This document shows, one piece after another, positions 34,601 to 43,771 of a stretch of DNA of 64,000 nucleotides (positions are counted from its first letter, which is position 1; the number at the start of each line of letters is the position of its first letter). The position numbers and the translations under genes were made by a program. Below the pieces are notes generated by a model that was given only the letters and a program-made list of their open reading frames with translations, was not told where the DNA came from and made no database searches. The DNA is from Myxococcales bacterium (GTDB lineage Bacteria; Myxococcota_A; Polyangia; Polyangiales; Polyangiaceae): positions 248,001 to 312,000 of the forward strand of contig JADKKK010000005.1 of assembly GCA_016720545.1 (NCBI GenBank), in the 5' to 3' direction.

Positions 34601-36141
34601 CGGAGCTTCAGCGGGCGCACGATGGAGACCGAGCTCATGAGCGGAGAGGGCGGGCCCGCGATGCCAACATCATGCAAGATGCGGAGCGTCTGCCCGACCG
34701 ACCCGCGGGTCGAGAGGTTGGCGGCGAGGGTCTTCGTCTCGGGGGTGAAGCGCAGGTCGCCGCGCAGCTCCTGACCCGCCGCGTGGAGCTCCAGGGAATC
34801 GACGGTGACGACGCCGGCCTGATAGCGCCCCTTCGCGTCGAGGCGCTCGATCGGCACCTGCTTCACGACGCTCTTGTCGAGGTGCACGGTGAACGTGGCG
34901 TCGGGCTGGCCGCTCGCGTCTCTCCGCGCGGTGCCGGTCACCTGCAGGCCGCCTACGGTCACCTCGGGCACCGCGTCGAGCGCGACGATGCGCTTGAGGT
35001 CGAGGCTCTTCGAGGTGAGCGTGAGGCCGAGCGATCTGTTCGTGGCGTCGAGCGTGCCCTTCGCCTCGAGCGCCCCTCCCGCCGTCGTGACCGTGAGGCC
35101 GAGCGCGAGCTTCTCGGGTGGGCCCTCCAGGTGGGCGTCGATCGCCACGTCGCTCGCGAGGATCTTCTTGCCCGCGAGCACGTTCGCCTGGTCGGCGACG
35201 ATCGTGAGCTTCGCGATGTCGCCGAGCTGTCTCCCGGAGAGCTCGCCCTCGGGCGTCCGGCGGACCTCGAGCTTCGCCACCGCCATCGAGATGGCGGCGA
35301 GCTGCAGCGCTTCGGTGGCCAGCGTGAGCTCACCCGGCTTCAAGCCGAGCTTCACGGGGGGCAACGCGAGCGCGAGGGGGAACGGGGGCTGGCCTTCGCG
35401 GCCGACGAGGAGGTTCGCCTTCGTGGGCCCGAGCGTCACGGGGCCGTCGCCCCCTACGAGCCGGACCTGGGCCTTCGTAGAGAGCCTCTCGACGGCGACC
35501 TTCGTGCCCGGCTTCTCGTAGCGTATCGCCTCTGCGTCGAGCGCGAGCTCGACGTCGAAGGTCTTCTCGTCGGGCTTCACGTCGGCGTGCCCCGCGAGGC
35601 CCACGCCCGTGACCTCGAGCTTCGTGCCGTCGGGCTTCGTGAGCGCCACGCGCACTCCCGAGACGTCGACCTTCTCGATGACGAGGTGCTTGACGGGCTT
35701 CTTCTGGACGAACACGCCCGTGAGGTTCGTCGTGCCGTCTGCGTTGCCTCGGAGGTCGACGCTCACGCCCTTGACGCCGAGCGTCTCGAGGGTAGGCGCG
35801 CCGCCGAACGTCTTCTTCAAAGAGAGATCGACGAAGATTGAGTCGATCGTGATGGCGTCCTTCTGGTCGTTGCCGACGATGATCACCTTCTCGATGCGGA
35901 CGCCCTTCGCGAGCGAGAACGTGAGGTTGCCCACGGTCGCCTTGGTCGACACGCGCTCGCCGAGCACCTTCTCGACGCGCGCGCGGAGCACCGCCTCGCC
36001 TGGCGGGGTGTGCAAGAACCCCACGAGGAGCACGGGAGTCGCCACGAGCGCGCCGACGGCCCGAAGCGCGAGCCTGCGTCGGCGACGTGCGGGCTTCATG
36101 GTGTCGGGCGCGTCGCGCGCGCCTCCCCCGTTCGAGCTCAT
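31678..36141 (-). CDS. tamB: TamB-like translocation/assembly module protein
   Basis: A 1487-residue AsmA/TamB-type protein. One N-terminal membrane helix (AVGALVATPVLLVGFLH, about 28-45) is followed by a very long periplasmic region of repeating beta strands. The DUF490 C-terminal region includes SGKLVCEKGSLVVGG and a terminal WEWSSKD. TamB-family proteins span the periplasm and move lipids or assist outer-membrane protein assembly. The ATG at 36141 begins 1 bp after the stop of the Omp85-family gene, a TamA-TamB-like operon. The antisense strand is also open over long stretches, a codon-bias artefact. Confidence 0.85.
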   Translation of the reverse strand: MSSNGGGARDAPDTMKPARRRRRLALRAVGALVATPVLLVGFLHTPPGEAVLRARVEKVLGERVSTKATVGNLTFSLAKGVRIEKVIIVGNDQKDAITIDSIFVDLSLKKTFGGAPTLETLGVKGVSVDLRGNADGTTNLTGVFVQKKPVKHLVIEKVDVSGVRVALTKPDGTKLEVTGVGLAGHADVKPDEKTFDVELALDAEAIRYEKPGTKVAVERLSTKAQVRLVGGDGPVTLGPTKANLLVGREGQPPFPLALALPPVKLGLKPGELTLATEALQLAAISMAVAKLEVRRTPEGELSGRQLGDIAKLTIVADQANVLAGKKILASDVAIDAHLEGPPEKLALGLTVTTAGGALEAKGTLDATNRSLGLTLTSKSLDLKRIVALDAVPEVTVGGLQVTGTARRDASGQPDATFTVHLDKSVVKQVPIERLDAKGRYQAGVVTVDSLELHAAGQELRGDLRFTPETKTLAANLSTRGSVGQTLRILHDVGIAGPPSPLMSSVSIVRPLKLRVDGALNRGLVVHIDDATLAAVGGTVHAEGRVDLVAGDPAKGEKRFRAETVDTTLTLAGVSLDTLGKLRGKPLPVSGTVSGKVHVTGSAQAPDADFQVAAALHGHAGGAGSLSIAGTSRAGALDANVTLVGRGGEKLLETKAGGYLANKTLSPDAPLDVRVDIPKRPLSDFAPLLSAEVAKKLPSASAEVHAKISGTLSRPVADVRVEADGALVPSFASKTAPTTQRAVVVLHTEPSKKGATVTARADLTVAEGFAPIVVQASAELAGPLTAARTAGVDWTVDVTVPETDLASLPLPPEKREGLSGKAGVVVHAKGNRRDVTADVTAGLVGFSRGPLRALDAKLEAHVDPSHTTATLATTLHGEPLVTGRAEVALPGKDLLTLAGRKELGDPAVDVKLEIAKTRLTTLSPFAPDGTVFGMVAVQGHVKNPTFTAHLEGEGLRTLSGKPAPIELDAKGTLDELGASVGIGHTVTVAAKASPRAYLEAKRGEGLVPLSFAIRSAPQKLVDVLPHVAAVVPWEVDGQLTSDLTANLLLHVKGEARKLEKLTVEGALVVDHTHFHVPGSSRTFEGVKLVLRGQGDGLAIEKLELHEHDREKADRVLSAHGRFAIPTRTAELYVDARDVLVFGGNFGRPDAPRAALTGKLAVHADLASTVKRVDVTVDTLELSSPDRFPRAHAQEALSLGDVIELGAGTAIGKLVRQSADEANPKADAGPPEKTLEVHVAIPNTIHVKQKPLDLFAKGEVVFVRTTAGRTLSGKLVCEKGSLVVGGVAHGLDHGEVLMTNDGPFLNLHFKREPHPAAMRDFATLDNGLLYAHMTGPFGRQKISFSGAADGLFEALALNNGGRVRVLSSPEAPASQTAQLPQTREIRLTAYMAANLPHLAFLNRMSTQAEPNQGKTYGRFQSLEAERYSLDGTRRLRATSRSPVIGQSDGEVELDYLFSNTPQVVSGVGLLGGTRAGGGPAVFWEWSSKD

Positions 36142-36142
36142 T

Positions 36143-38209
36143 CTAAAAGGCCTCCCCGATGCGCGCGAACACGAGCAATCCACGCTCGGCGAGCTTGCCT
36201 GCCTCCACGAAACGGTAGCTCACGTCGACCGAGAGCGGTACGTACCAGAGCCTGAGGCGCGGCCCGAGGCCCGCGGCCATGGCGAGGCCGTCCGCGAACG
36301 GGTTGGCCCGCGCGCCGGCGCCGCCCGCGTCGACGAAGATCGTGAGGCCCGCTTGTTTGAGCGTCGGGAGATAGCGGAGCTCGAGGGAGGCCTCGGCGAG
36401 CGAGAGACCGCCGGCGACCTCGTCGCGGCACACGGGCGGATCGGTCGGCGTGGCGCTCGGAACACACGTCCGCGCGAGCGGTGAGAGGCGGTCGCGGCCG
36501 AAGCCGCGCATGCCAAACGCGCCGCCGCCGAAGAGCCGCGGGCCGAGCGGGACACCCTCGCTCCCATAGCCCGTGACCCACCCCGCCGACGCGCGCCCAG
36601 CGAGCGAGAACGAGCTCGAGAGGGGCACGAAGGCGCGCGCTTCGGGTGCAATCTGCAGGTAAGTTCCCGCGTTCGGGCCCGGCACCGGGCTCCCCGCGGC
36701 GCGCAGCGCGAGGAGGTGGCCGCTCGTGGGCTCGACGGGATCGTTCCGCTCGTCCCACACGAGGGCGCCAGAGATCTCGGCGCCGATGTACGTGTTCTTC
36801 GTCGCCAGCGCGAGGCGCGCCCGCTCGTCGGCGGCGAACGGGCCGAAGTCGATCTGGCCGGCCGCGCGGAACACGGCGTCGACGTCGACGAAGAGTCCCT
36901 TCGCGATGGTGGTGCGGAGGCCCGGCCCGGCGGTGAATTCGCGCAGGTGGAAGCCCGGGTAGAGGTTGTCTTTGTAGGCCACCGACAAGCGCCCGTCGCC
37001 CGTGCGCCCGACGAGGCCGGGCCGCGTGTAGCGCAAGAGCGCGTCGCCGTAGAGGCCCGTGGGCTGGTCGGTCTCGTCGCGGTACAGGTACCCGACGCCT
37101 ATGCGGCCTCGCACCGTGAGGTGGTGCCGAGAGCCGAGCGCGTTGCGCAGCTCCACGCCCGCGCCCGCCGTGAGGTCGATGCGCGTCGGATCGAGCTCGG
37201 CCGTGCCGCGGAGCCTCACCCGTGCTTTCGGGGCCTCGTCGAGGTGCACCACCAGGTCGATCGTGTCGGGCACGTCGCGCTTCGTGAGGTGGCCCTCCGC
37301 GTCGATGCGGTCGTCGGGGATGATGCCGCCCGAGTCGGGGACGTCGCCGAGGAACTGTTCGACGTCGGCGCTCGTCGACACGACGACCTGCGTGAACGCC
37401 CCGGTGTCGAGGAGATCGCGCTCGGCGCGCTCCCTCGCCGTGAGCGAGAAGGGATCGCCCTCGCGCAGGCCGAGTCGCGCTCGCACGTCGGCCTCGTCGA
37501 CCTTCTTGTGACCCTCGATTGTGACCTTGCCCACCTTCGTTCGCGGGCCCGGATCGCAGAGGTACACGACGTGGATCTTCTTCTCGGCGCGATCGAGGTA
37601 CGTGCGCACGTACACCTTCGCGTGCCCGAACCCCTCGCGCTGGAGCGACTGGGCCATGTCGTAGCGCGCGAGGCGGAGCACCTCGAGGTCGTACGGGCCG
37701 CCGGGGGTCGCCTTCACGTGCCCTTCGAGTGAGACCCCGCTCGGCAGGTCGCGGAACGCCACGTCGGCGAGGGTGTAGCGCTTGCCTGCATTATACACGA
37801 ACGCGAGGGTCGCCTGCCTCCGGGCCTCGTCGAGGCGCGCGGTGGGCTCGTCGACGACCGCGTCGAAGTACCCCAGCGTGGCGAGGTACGTCTGGACGCG
37901 TCGCCGGTCCTCCGCGACGCGGAACGGGTTGTATTTGCGCGGCGTGAAGAGCGCCGACTGCACGCGCGAGCCGAGCTTGCCCATCAGGGGCCCGGTGTCG
38001 ACCTCGGCGGTGCCGGGCTTCGCGTCGATGGTGACGCGGGTGAAGGCGAGGTCGGTGTCGCCCGGCACCTTCTCGGCGAGGGTCTGCGCGCAGCCGAGCG
38101 TGAGCGGGCCGCAGGACGCCACGGCGAGCGCCGCCACGAGCGCCTGCGCGAGGCCGGCGGCCCAGGTGGGCCCACGACGGGCGCGCCGATCTTCGTGCCG
38201 TGAAGCCAC
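36143..38209 (-). CDS. Omp85-family (TamA/BamA-like) outer membrane protein
   Basis: A 688-residue Omp85 protein. An exported leader (QALVAALAVASCGPLTLGCAQ) is followed by POTRA-type domains (FTRVTIDAKPG, YTLADVAFRDLP, KVGKVTIEGHKKVDEADVRARL). The 16-strand barrel contains the conserved loop GMRGFGRDRLSP and ends in a Phe (FARIGEAF). It should insert or assemble outer-membrane proteins together with the TamB-like protein directly downstream. GTG 38209 is the start used; upstream codons in frame extend without a good alternative. Only about three POTRA repeats are visible, closer to TamA than to five-POTRA BamA. Confidence 0.85.
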   Translation of the reverse strand: MASRHEDRRARRGPTWAAGLAQALVAALAVASCGPLTLGCAQTLAEKVPGDTDLAFTRVTIDAKPGTAEVDTGPLMGKLGSRVQSALFTPRKYNPFRVAEDRRRVQTYLATLGYFDAVVDEPTARLDEARRQATLAFVYNAGKRYTLADVAFRDLPSGVSLEGHVKATPGGPYDLEVLRLARYDMAQSLQREGFGHAKVYVRTYLDRAEKKIHVVYLCDPGPRTKVGKVTIEGHKKVDEADVRARLGLREGDPFSLTARERAERDLLDTGAFTQVVVSTSADVEQFLGDVPDSGGIIPDDRIDAEGHLTKRDVPDTIDLVVHLDEAPKARVRLRGTAELDPTRIDLTAGAGVELRNALGSRHHLTVRGRIGVGYLYRDETDQPTGLYGDALLRYTRPGLVGRTGDGRLSVAYKDNLYPGFHLREFTAGPGLRTTIAKGLFVDVDAVFRAAGQIDFGPFAADERARLALATKNTYIGAEISGALVWDERNDPVEPTSGHLLALRAAGSPVPGPNAGTYLQIAPEARAFVPLSSSFSLAGRASAGWVTGYGSEGVPLGPRLFGGGAFGMRGFGRDRLSPLARTCVPSATPTDPPVCRDEVAGGLSLAEASLELRYLPTLKQAGLTIFVDAGGAGARANPFADGLAMAAGLGPRLRLWYVPLSVDVSYRFVEAGKLAERGLLVFARIGEAF

Positions 38210-38330
38210 CAGGCACCCATGATCCCCCGAAACCGCCCGCCTCCGAAGACGATTCGTGCGCGTTCGCCATCGAGGCGTCGTCGGATCCACCGCACCGAGG
38301 CGTTCTCGCGACCCGGGGCGGGAGTCGCGC

Positions 38331-41018
38331 TCACGGCACCAGCGACAGGACCTTCAGCTCAGCGATGTTCACCCGGGAGAACGCGCCGCCCGCGCCCCCG
38401 GTGCCGCCCGTGTAGTCGTTGAAATGCGAGAACGCGCTCATGTTCACGCTCTTCTGATCGTGCTCGAGGCGCACGCGGTACGACTTGCCCGCCTGGAGCG
38501 TGACCCGCACGAACGACGAGTCGCCCCACGAGGCCCAGTCTGCGCGCTGGGGCATGAACATGTATCCTGCACCTGTCGCCGTGCCACCCACCTCTTGCAC
38601 GGTCACGCGCTTGACCGCGCACGTGATGCCCGTGTTCAGCGCGCCGGCGCCGTTGCCGTACACGGCCTGAATGAGGTGCGCTCCGGTCCGCGTCGCGGTG
38701 AACGTCGCCTCGAGGGTGTGGCCTGCGTCTCCCCAGGCCTCGTAGTGGAAGCGACCGTGGTTGTTCGAGGCCGTGCCGCCGTTCGCGGTGAAGCTCGTCG
38801 CGGGGAGGCTCGCGATGCGCTGGAACCCGCTACCCCAGAAGCACGACGGCGCCGAGCGCTGCGAGCGGTTCCCGCCCGACGCGTAGCGCAGCTCGATCGT
38901 GTAGCAGTGGCTCGGCGAGGCATCGCCCGAGGTCGCGGTGTCCGTCCACGACGCCGTCGCGCCTGGGAGACTCTGCGCGACGCGCGCGCCGTCTCGGTAC
39001 ACGTCCACGCTGACGTCGGCGTCTTCGCCCGCGCGATCGAGGGTGAGCCTCACCTTTCCGGCGTCGAGCGCGAGGCCCGTGATGGCCGGCGTTCTGGGCC
39101 CGAAGATCGTCTTGTAGTCGGACGTGTCGGTGATGGTGCGAACCTGCGCGCCCGCGCCGCTCGGCGCGGCGAGCTCGACCTCCACCAGGTTTCGCGCGAG
39201 CAGCGCGGTCTCGGCGATCTCTCCCGCGGCGACTTCGGCGCCGTTCAGGCGGACGCTCGCCACGCGGTACGCGCCGCCACCCGCCGGGGCTGGGTCGTTC
39301 GGTAGAGAGACGACGACGTTGAGCGTCTTTCCGCGATACGGGAGATCGTCGATCGTCAGCGTCTTCGACGTCGAGAAGAGCGAGCGCCGGAGCCCTCGCG
39401 TGACGTACGGCGCGACGCGGAGGCCCCTCTCGGTCGCGTCGACTCCGAAGATCGCGTGCACCATCGCCAGGTATCCCGCCACCGACCACAGCTGGCGCTG
39501 CGAGTTCACGACAGGACCCGAGTTTGCGCCGTCCTCGTGGAACGGCTTTCCCGTCACGGCCTCGAGGTTCTCCATGTTCGAGAGGTTGAGCGCCGCGCCG
39601 CGCACGAGCGAACGCACGCCGCTGTCGAACGCCGCGTCGTTGTCGGCCTTGCGCGCCGCGCGCACCCAGTAGGCGGTCACGAACGGCCAGATGGCGCGGT
39701 TGTGGTAGATGGGCGTGTCTTTCTGCTGGGGAAAGATCACGGGGGGCCCGTGCGCGAGCGTCGGGTAGCTCGCGATGGCGTCGCGCGCTTGCTCGGGCGT
39801 CGTCACGTCGAGCAACACGGCGAGCGAGGTGCCGAGGAGATCGAAGCGTCGCGCGGGCGCCCCGTCGAGCTCGGTCGTCACGTAGGTCGAGAGCTGCTTG
39901 TCCTCGGCGAGCCAAAAGCGCGTCCGCATCGCCGCGCGCAGGTCGCTCGCCATTTTTCCGAGTCGTTGGGACTCTGCCGCGTCGCCCTTCTCCCCGGCGA
40001 GCTCCGCACCCGTGATCATCAGCGCGAGGTGAGCCGCGTTGGTCGAGAGCGACTTGCTCATGCCGATGTGCACGAGGTCTGGCACGGTCCACCTCGGATA
40101 CGTCTGCTCGCGCCAGTCGAGGAACGACTGCTCACCTCGGTAGAGCCCATCGGTCGGGTCGAACGCGACCGCGCGGTCGTGGTCGAGCGTGTTCTTGATC
40201 GCTTCGAGCGCCCTCCCGGCGAACGCGACGCGGTCTGCCCCGGACAGGTGCCGCAGGGCCTCGCGCGCGCCGAGCGCCCAAATGGCGCGATCGGTCGACA
40301 CGGGATAGCTGCCGCCGGTGCCTGTATCTTGCACGATTTGCAGATCGCCGCCGGAGCGGCGCGCCGAGAGCTTGAAGTCGAGCGAGTTCTTCGCGCGGAC
40401 AGGGTCGAGCCACGCGAGGCCGAGGTCCACCGCGTACGAGGTGTCGCGCGTCCACACGTACGTCCACTTGCGGCCCGTCTCGAAGCAGCCGCCCGTGGGA
40501 CACGTGAGGCCCCCGCCGTTGCGGAACGCGCCGTCCTTGATCTCGGAGACCGAGCACTCCTTCGCCTCCGCGATGGCGAGCTGGTAGAGCGCGTCGAAGA
40601 GATCGTTCTTCGTGTGCACCGTCGGGCGCCCGCTGCTCTCGGTCACGACGCGCGGGCTGGCGGGGAGATTATCGACGCGGTTGGCCGTGCTGCGGAGCGT
40701 GAACGTGCGCGCGCAGGCGGCGCCGTTGACCTCGACCGACGCGCTGCCCGTCGCGTCGTCGAGCTTCCGCGCCGCCGCGTTTTCGGTGCCGGTCGCTTCG
40801 ACGCACTCGGGGATGCCCGCCGCGTCGAGCGTGGGGCCGCCTTCGACCGGCGCTCCGGCTTCCACCGGCGTTCCGCCTTCGGCGGGCACGGGCGTCCCTG
40901 CGTCGACCTTCGGGTCGTCCGCCGGGTCGCGCGAAGACCCGCACGCGGCGAACCCTGCGATCGCCATGACGAAAGTCAGCCCGCCGATCACGCGGGCGTT
41001 CGAGCCTCGATGCTGCAC
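38331..41018 (-). CDS. Six-hairpin glycosidase-like lipoprotein with C-terminal carbohydrate-binding region
   Basis: An 895-residue predicted lipoprotein. The leader ends GFAACGS (Cys near 26), then an acidic Pro/Gly/Ala linker. Residues about 120-520 resemble an (alpha/alpha)6-barrel glycosidase of the amylo-1,6-glucosidase type (WTYVWTRDTSYAVDLGLAWL, NRAIWPFVTAYWVRAA). The C-terminal 200 residues look like a beta-sandwich carbohydrate-binding module (FHYEAWGDAGHTLEATF, YRVRLEHDQKS). It probably acts on an external polysaccharide; the linkage is unknown. GTG 41018 is supported by GGGAGG 6 nt upstream. Confidence 0.75.
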   Translation of the reverse strand: MQHRGSNARVIGGLTFVMAIAGFAACGSSRDPADDPKVDAGTPVPAEGGTPVEAGAPVEGGPTLDAAGIPECVEATGTENAAARKLDDATGSASVEVNGAACARTFTLRSTANRVDNLPASPRVVTESSGRPTVHTKNDLFDALYQLAIAEAKECSVSEIKDGAFRNGGGLTCPTGGCFETGRKWTYVWTRDTSYAVDLGLAWLDPVRAKNSLDFKLSARRSGGDLQIVQDTGTGGSYPVSTDRAIWALGAREALRHLSGADRVAFAGRALEAIKNTLDHDRAVAFDPTDGLYRGEQSFLDWREQTYPRWTVPDLVHIGMSKSLSTNAAHLALMITGAELAGEKGDAAESQRLGKMASDLRAAMRTRFWLAEDKQLSTYVTTELDGAPARRFDLLGTSLAVLLDVTTPEQARDAIASYPTLAHGPPVIFPQQKDTPIYHNRAIWPFVTAYWVRAARKADNDAAFDSGVRSLVRGAALNLSNMENLEAVTGKPFHEDGANSGPVVNSQRQLWSVAGYLAMVHAIFGVDATERGLRVAPYVTRGLRRSLFSTSKTLTIDDLPYRGKTLNVVVSLPNDPAPAGGGAYRVASVRLNGAEVAAGEIAETALLARNLVEVELAAPSGAGAQVRTITDTSDYKTIFGPRTPAITGLALDAGKVRLTLDRAGEDADVSVDVYRDGARVAQSLPGATASWTDTATSGDASPSHCYTIELRYASGGNRSQRSAPSCFWGSGFQRIASLPATSFTANGGTASNNHGRFHYEAWGDAGHTLEATFTATRTGAHLIQAVYGNGAGALNTGITCAVKRVTVQEVGGTATGAGYMFMPQRADWASWGDSSFVRVTLQAGKSYRVRLEHDQKSVNMSAFSHFNDYTGGTGGAGGAFSRVNIAELKVLSLVP

Positions 41019-41206
41019 GGTGGACCTCCCGCCCGCGTCCTCCGCGGGCAGTGAGGCGTACCTCACACGAGAGTGACGAGCAAGGCGATGCGGGACGTTT
41101 TTTCCCCTGTCCCACGCCGACCGCGGGCTCGCGATGCGCGCAGGCGGCGCCGCGGGTAGCCTCGCGCTCGACCGGCAGAGCGCCGCTCCACGGAGGAACG
41201 AACCGA

Positions 41207-41671
41207 ATGACACGCCCGCCCTCGCCCCCGTTCGACGCCGAGACCGCCGCGCAGAAGGCCCGCATGGCCGAAGACGCATGGAACAGCCGGGACCCTGCAC
41301 GGGTGGCGCTGGCCTACACCGAGGACAGCCGCTGGCGAAATCGGTCCGAGATCTTCGAGGGGCGCGAGGCCATTCGAGCCTTCCTCGAGCGCAAGTGGCG
41401 CGCGGAGCTCGAGTATCGCCTCATCAAGGAGGTCTGGGCCTTCACGGGCAACCGCATCGCCGTGCGCTTCGTCTACGAGTGCCAGGACGCGGCGCGGGCG
41501 TGGAAGCGGAGCCACGGCAACGAGCAGTGGGAGTTCGACGAGCTCGGCCTCATGCGGCGCCGTGAGGCCAGCATCAACGACGTGTCGATCTCGGAGGGCG
41601 AGCGCCTCTTCCGGTGGCCGCTTGGCCGGCGTCCCGACGACCACCCTGGCCTCACGGGCATGGGGCTCTGA
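41207..41671 (+). CDS. NTF2-like protein of the DUF1348 family
   Basis: A 154-residue single-domain protein with the DUF1348/NTF2-like pattern (RWRNRSEIFEGREAIRAFL, ELEYRLIKEVWAF, NEQWEFDELGLM, ASINDVSI). The NTF2 fold forms a cone with a hydrophobic pocket; no enzymatic function is established for this family as far as I know. ATG 41207 is preceded by ACGGAGGAACG. No partner genes are evident. Confidence 0.85.
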   Translation: MTRPPSPPFDAETAAQKARMAEDAWNSRDPARVALAYTEDSRWRNRSEIFEGREAIRAFLERKWRAELEYRLIKEVWAFTGNRIAVRFVYECQDAARAWKRSHGNEQWEFDELGLMRRREASINDVSISEGERLFRWPLGRRPDDHPGLTGMGL

Positions 41672-41789
41672 GCCCCTTGGCGTCGCGGCGGTGACCCCGC
41701 GGTGAGCAGACCTTCGACGACGTGCTCAGCCGCGGAGCGCCCTTCGTGTCCGCCTTTCAAGAAGCACGGGCTCGTGGCAAGGTCGCGGG

Positions 41790-43691
41790 ATGCCGGCGAT
41801 GTCTCCAGCCGTACCGAGCGTGTCGCCGCGAGATCTCGTCGCGCCACCGATCGCCGTTCCCACCCTCGCGCTCGCCGCGGGGGCCCTCGGGGCCTTCGTG
41901 TCGCTCGCGTGGCTGGGCGCCACGGGGCGCCTCCCCGTACCGCTGGTGGTGGCGCTCCAAGGCGTCGCGGCGTTTGCGGCGTTCACCCCCATGCACGACG
42001 CCTCGCACAGGTCGGTCGCGCGCTCGGCTCCGCTGAACGAGCTCGTCGGGTGGGCGATGGCGCTCGTCCTCACCGCGCCGTTCTCCGCGTTCCGGTACCT
42101 GCACCTCGAGCATCACCGCAACACGAACGATCCCGTCCGTGACCCCGACATGTGGAGCGGCGCGGGGAGCGCCTGGTCGCGCCTCTTTCGTTTCGCCACA
42201 CAAGACATGGCCTATTACGTCTTCTACGCGAGACAGGGCAAATCACGTCCTCGCGGCGAGGTCGCCGGCGCGGTGCTCGGGCTCGTCCTCACCTACGGGC
42301 CCATGGTGGCGCTGGGCGTCGCAGGGTACGGGCGCGAGGCGCTCCTCTTCTGGGCCGTCCCGGCGCGGCTCGGGATCATGCTGCTCGCGTTCTCGTTCGA
42401 CTGGCTCCCCCATCATCCGCACGTGGTGCTGGGCCGCACCGACCCCTTCCGCGCCACGTCCGTGATCGAGCACCGCTTCCTCACGCCGCTCCTGCTCTCT
42501 CAAAACTACCACCTCGTCCACCACCTCTTCCCGGGAGTGCCCTTCTACGACTACGGGCGCGTCTGGTGGAGTCGCCGAGACGAGCTCGTGTCTCGCGGCG
42601 CGCTCGTGCGCCGCATCGGCCGGAGCACGGAGGACGCGACACCGAAGGGCTCGCACGACGCCCACGCCCTCACCGTGTCACGGGTCGTCGACGAAGCTCG
42701 AGGCACGAAGTCGTTCGAGCTCGCCGTACCCGAGGCGCTCTGGCCCGTGTTCCGACATGACGCAGGGCAGTTCACGACGGTCGAGGTGGAGGTCGCAGGT
42801 GAGGTTCTCCGCCGTTCGTATTCCTTCTCTCGACCCTCGGCGGGCGGGGGTTCCGTGCGCATCACGGTCAAGCGCATCCCCGGCGGGCGAGTCTCGGCTT
42901 TCCTCCACGAGAACGTGCGCGAGGGCGACGTCGTCCACGTGTCGACACCCCGCGGGCGGTTCGTTCTTCGGGAATCGAGCGAGGCTCGTCACGGGAGACC
43001 GATCGTGTGCTTCGCGGCCGGGAGCGGGATCACCCCCGTTCGCGCGATTGCCGAGGAGGCCCTCGCGGCGACTGAGCGCCCCGTGCGGCTCTTCGCTTCG
43101 AGCCGCGATCGCGCGTCGGTCGTGTTCGAGGCGGAGCTTCGGGAGCTCGAGGCCCGCTTCGGGGCTCGCTTCACGCTCACGATCCACGTCGACGACGAGC
43201 ACGGGCTCCCCACCGCCGAGGCGCTCGAGAGCACCCTGGGCGGCGGCGAGCCCGACGTGTACGTGTGCGGGCCAGCCCCGTTTCAAGCCGTCGTCGACGC
43301 GATGCTCGACGCGCGCTCCGTGCCCTCGGCGCGTCGATTCTCGGAGCGCTTCGCGGCGAGCCCCCGCGCGGGCGAGCGGCCGCGCGGGTGCGCCGGGACG
43401 CTCCACGTGAAGGCCGGGAAACGTGTTCACCTCGTCACGGTCCACGAGGGCGACACGCTCCTCGAGGCCAGCCGACGCGCAGGTCTGCGGCTCGCCGCGT
43501 CGTGCGAAGAGGGCTATTGTGGGTCGTGCGCGGTCCGGCTCTCGGGGGGCTCCGTCACGATGCGCGCGAACGACGCGCTCGACGACGCCACCCTCGCCGA
43601 AGGCATGATCCTGCCCTGCCAGTCCGTGCTCGACACGACGGGGCAAGAGGTCGAAATCGACCTCTCCGAGCGCGAGCGCGACCCCGCCTAG
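41790..43691 (+). CDS. Desaturase-reductase-ferredoxin fusion
   Basis: This 633-residue protein joins three modules. Residues 1-260 are a membrane di-iron desaturase/hydroxylase with histidine boxes HDASH (69-73), HLEHH (105-109) and HLVHH (241-245). Residues about 275-510 are a ferredoxin-NADP-reductase-type domain (RRSYSFSRPS for flavin binding, AAGSGITPVRAI for pyridine nucleotide, DVYVCGPAP). Residues about 535-633 are a plant-type 2Fe-2S ferredoxin with Cys 572, 577, 580 and 610. Electrons could thus pass from NAD(P)H to the di-iron centre in one chain. The substrate (fatty acyl chain or carotenoid ring) is not decided. Confidence 0.85.
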   Translation: MPAMSPAVPSVSPRDLVAPPIAVPTLALAAGALGAFVSLAWLGATGRLPVPLVVALQGVAAFAAFTPMHDASHRSVARSAPLNELVGWAMALVLTAPFSAFRYLHLEHHRNTNDPVRDPDMWSGAGSAWSRLFRFATQDMAYYVFYARQGKSRPRGEVAGAVLGLVLTYGPMVALGVAGYGREALLFWAVPARLGIMLLAFSFDWLPHHPHVVLGRTDPFRATSVIEHRFLTPLLLSQNYHLVHHLFPGVPFYDYGRVWWSRRDELVSRGALVRRIGRSTEDATPKGSHDAHALTVSRVVDEARGTKSFELAVPEALWPVFRHDAGQFTTVEVEVAGEVLRRSYSFSRPSAGGGSVRITVKRIPGGRVSAFLHENVREGDVVHVSTPRGRFVLRESSEARHGRPIVCFAAGSGITPVRAIAEEALAATERPVRLFASSRDRASVVFEAELRELEARFGARFTLTIHVDDEHGLPTAEALESTLGGGEPDVYVCGPAPFQAVVDAMLDARSVPSARRFSERFAASPRAGERPRGCAGTLHVKAGKRVHLVTVHEGDTLLEASRRAGLRLAASCEEGYCGSCAVRLSGGSVTMRANDALDDATLAEGMILPCQSVLDTTGQEVEIDLSERERDPA

Positions 43692-43771
43692 CGAGCGGTA
43701 ACTTTAGGCGGGGAAGGCAGACGTTGATTCTCCTGCTGGCCGAGCGCGGCTGCTCTAGACTCGCCGCGCGC

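Noticed and set aside
33298..35841. Long plus-strand frame opposite tamB (and similar long frames opposite 363-2246, 1756-3369 and 11634-13589)
   Set aside because: These are antisense open frames caused by high GC codon bias; their products are His/Arg/Glu/Ala-rich and show no domains, whereas the opposite strand encodes clear families or coherent proteins.
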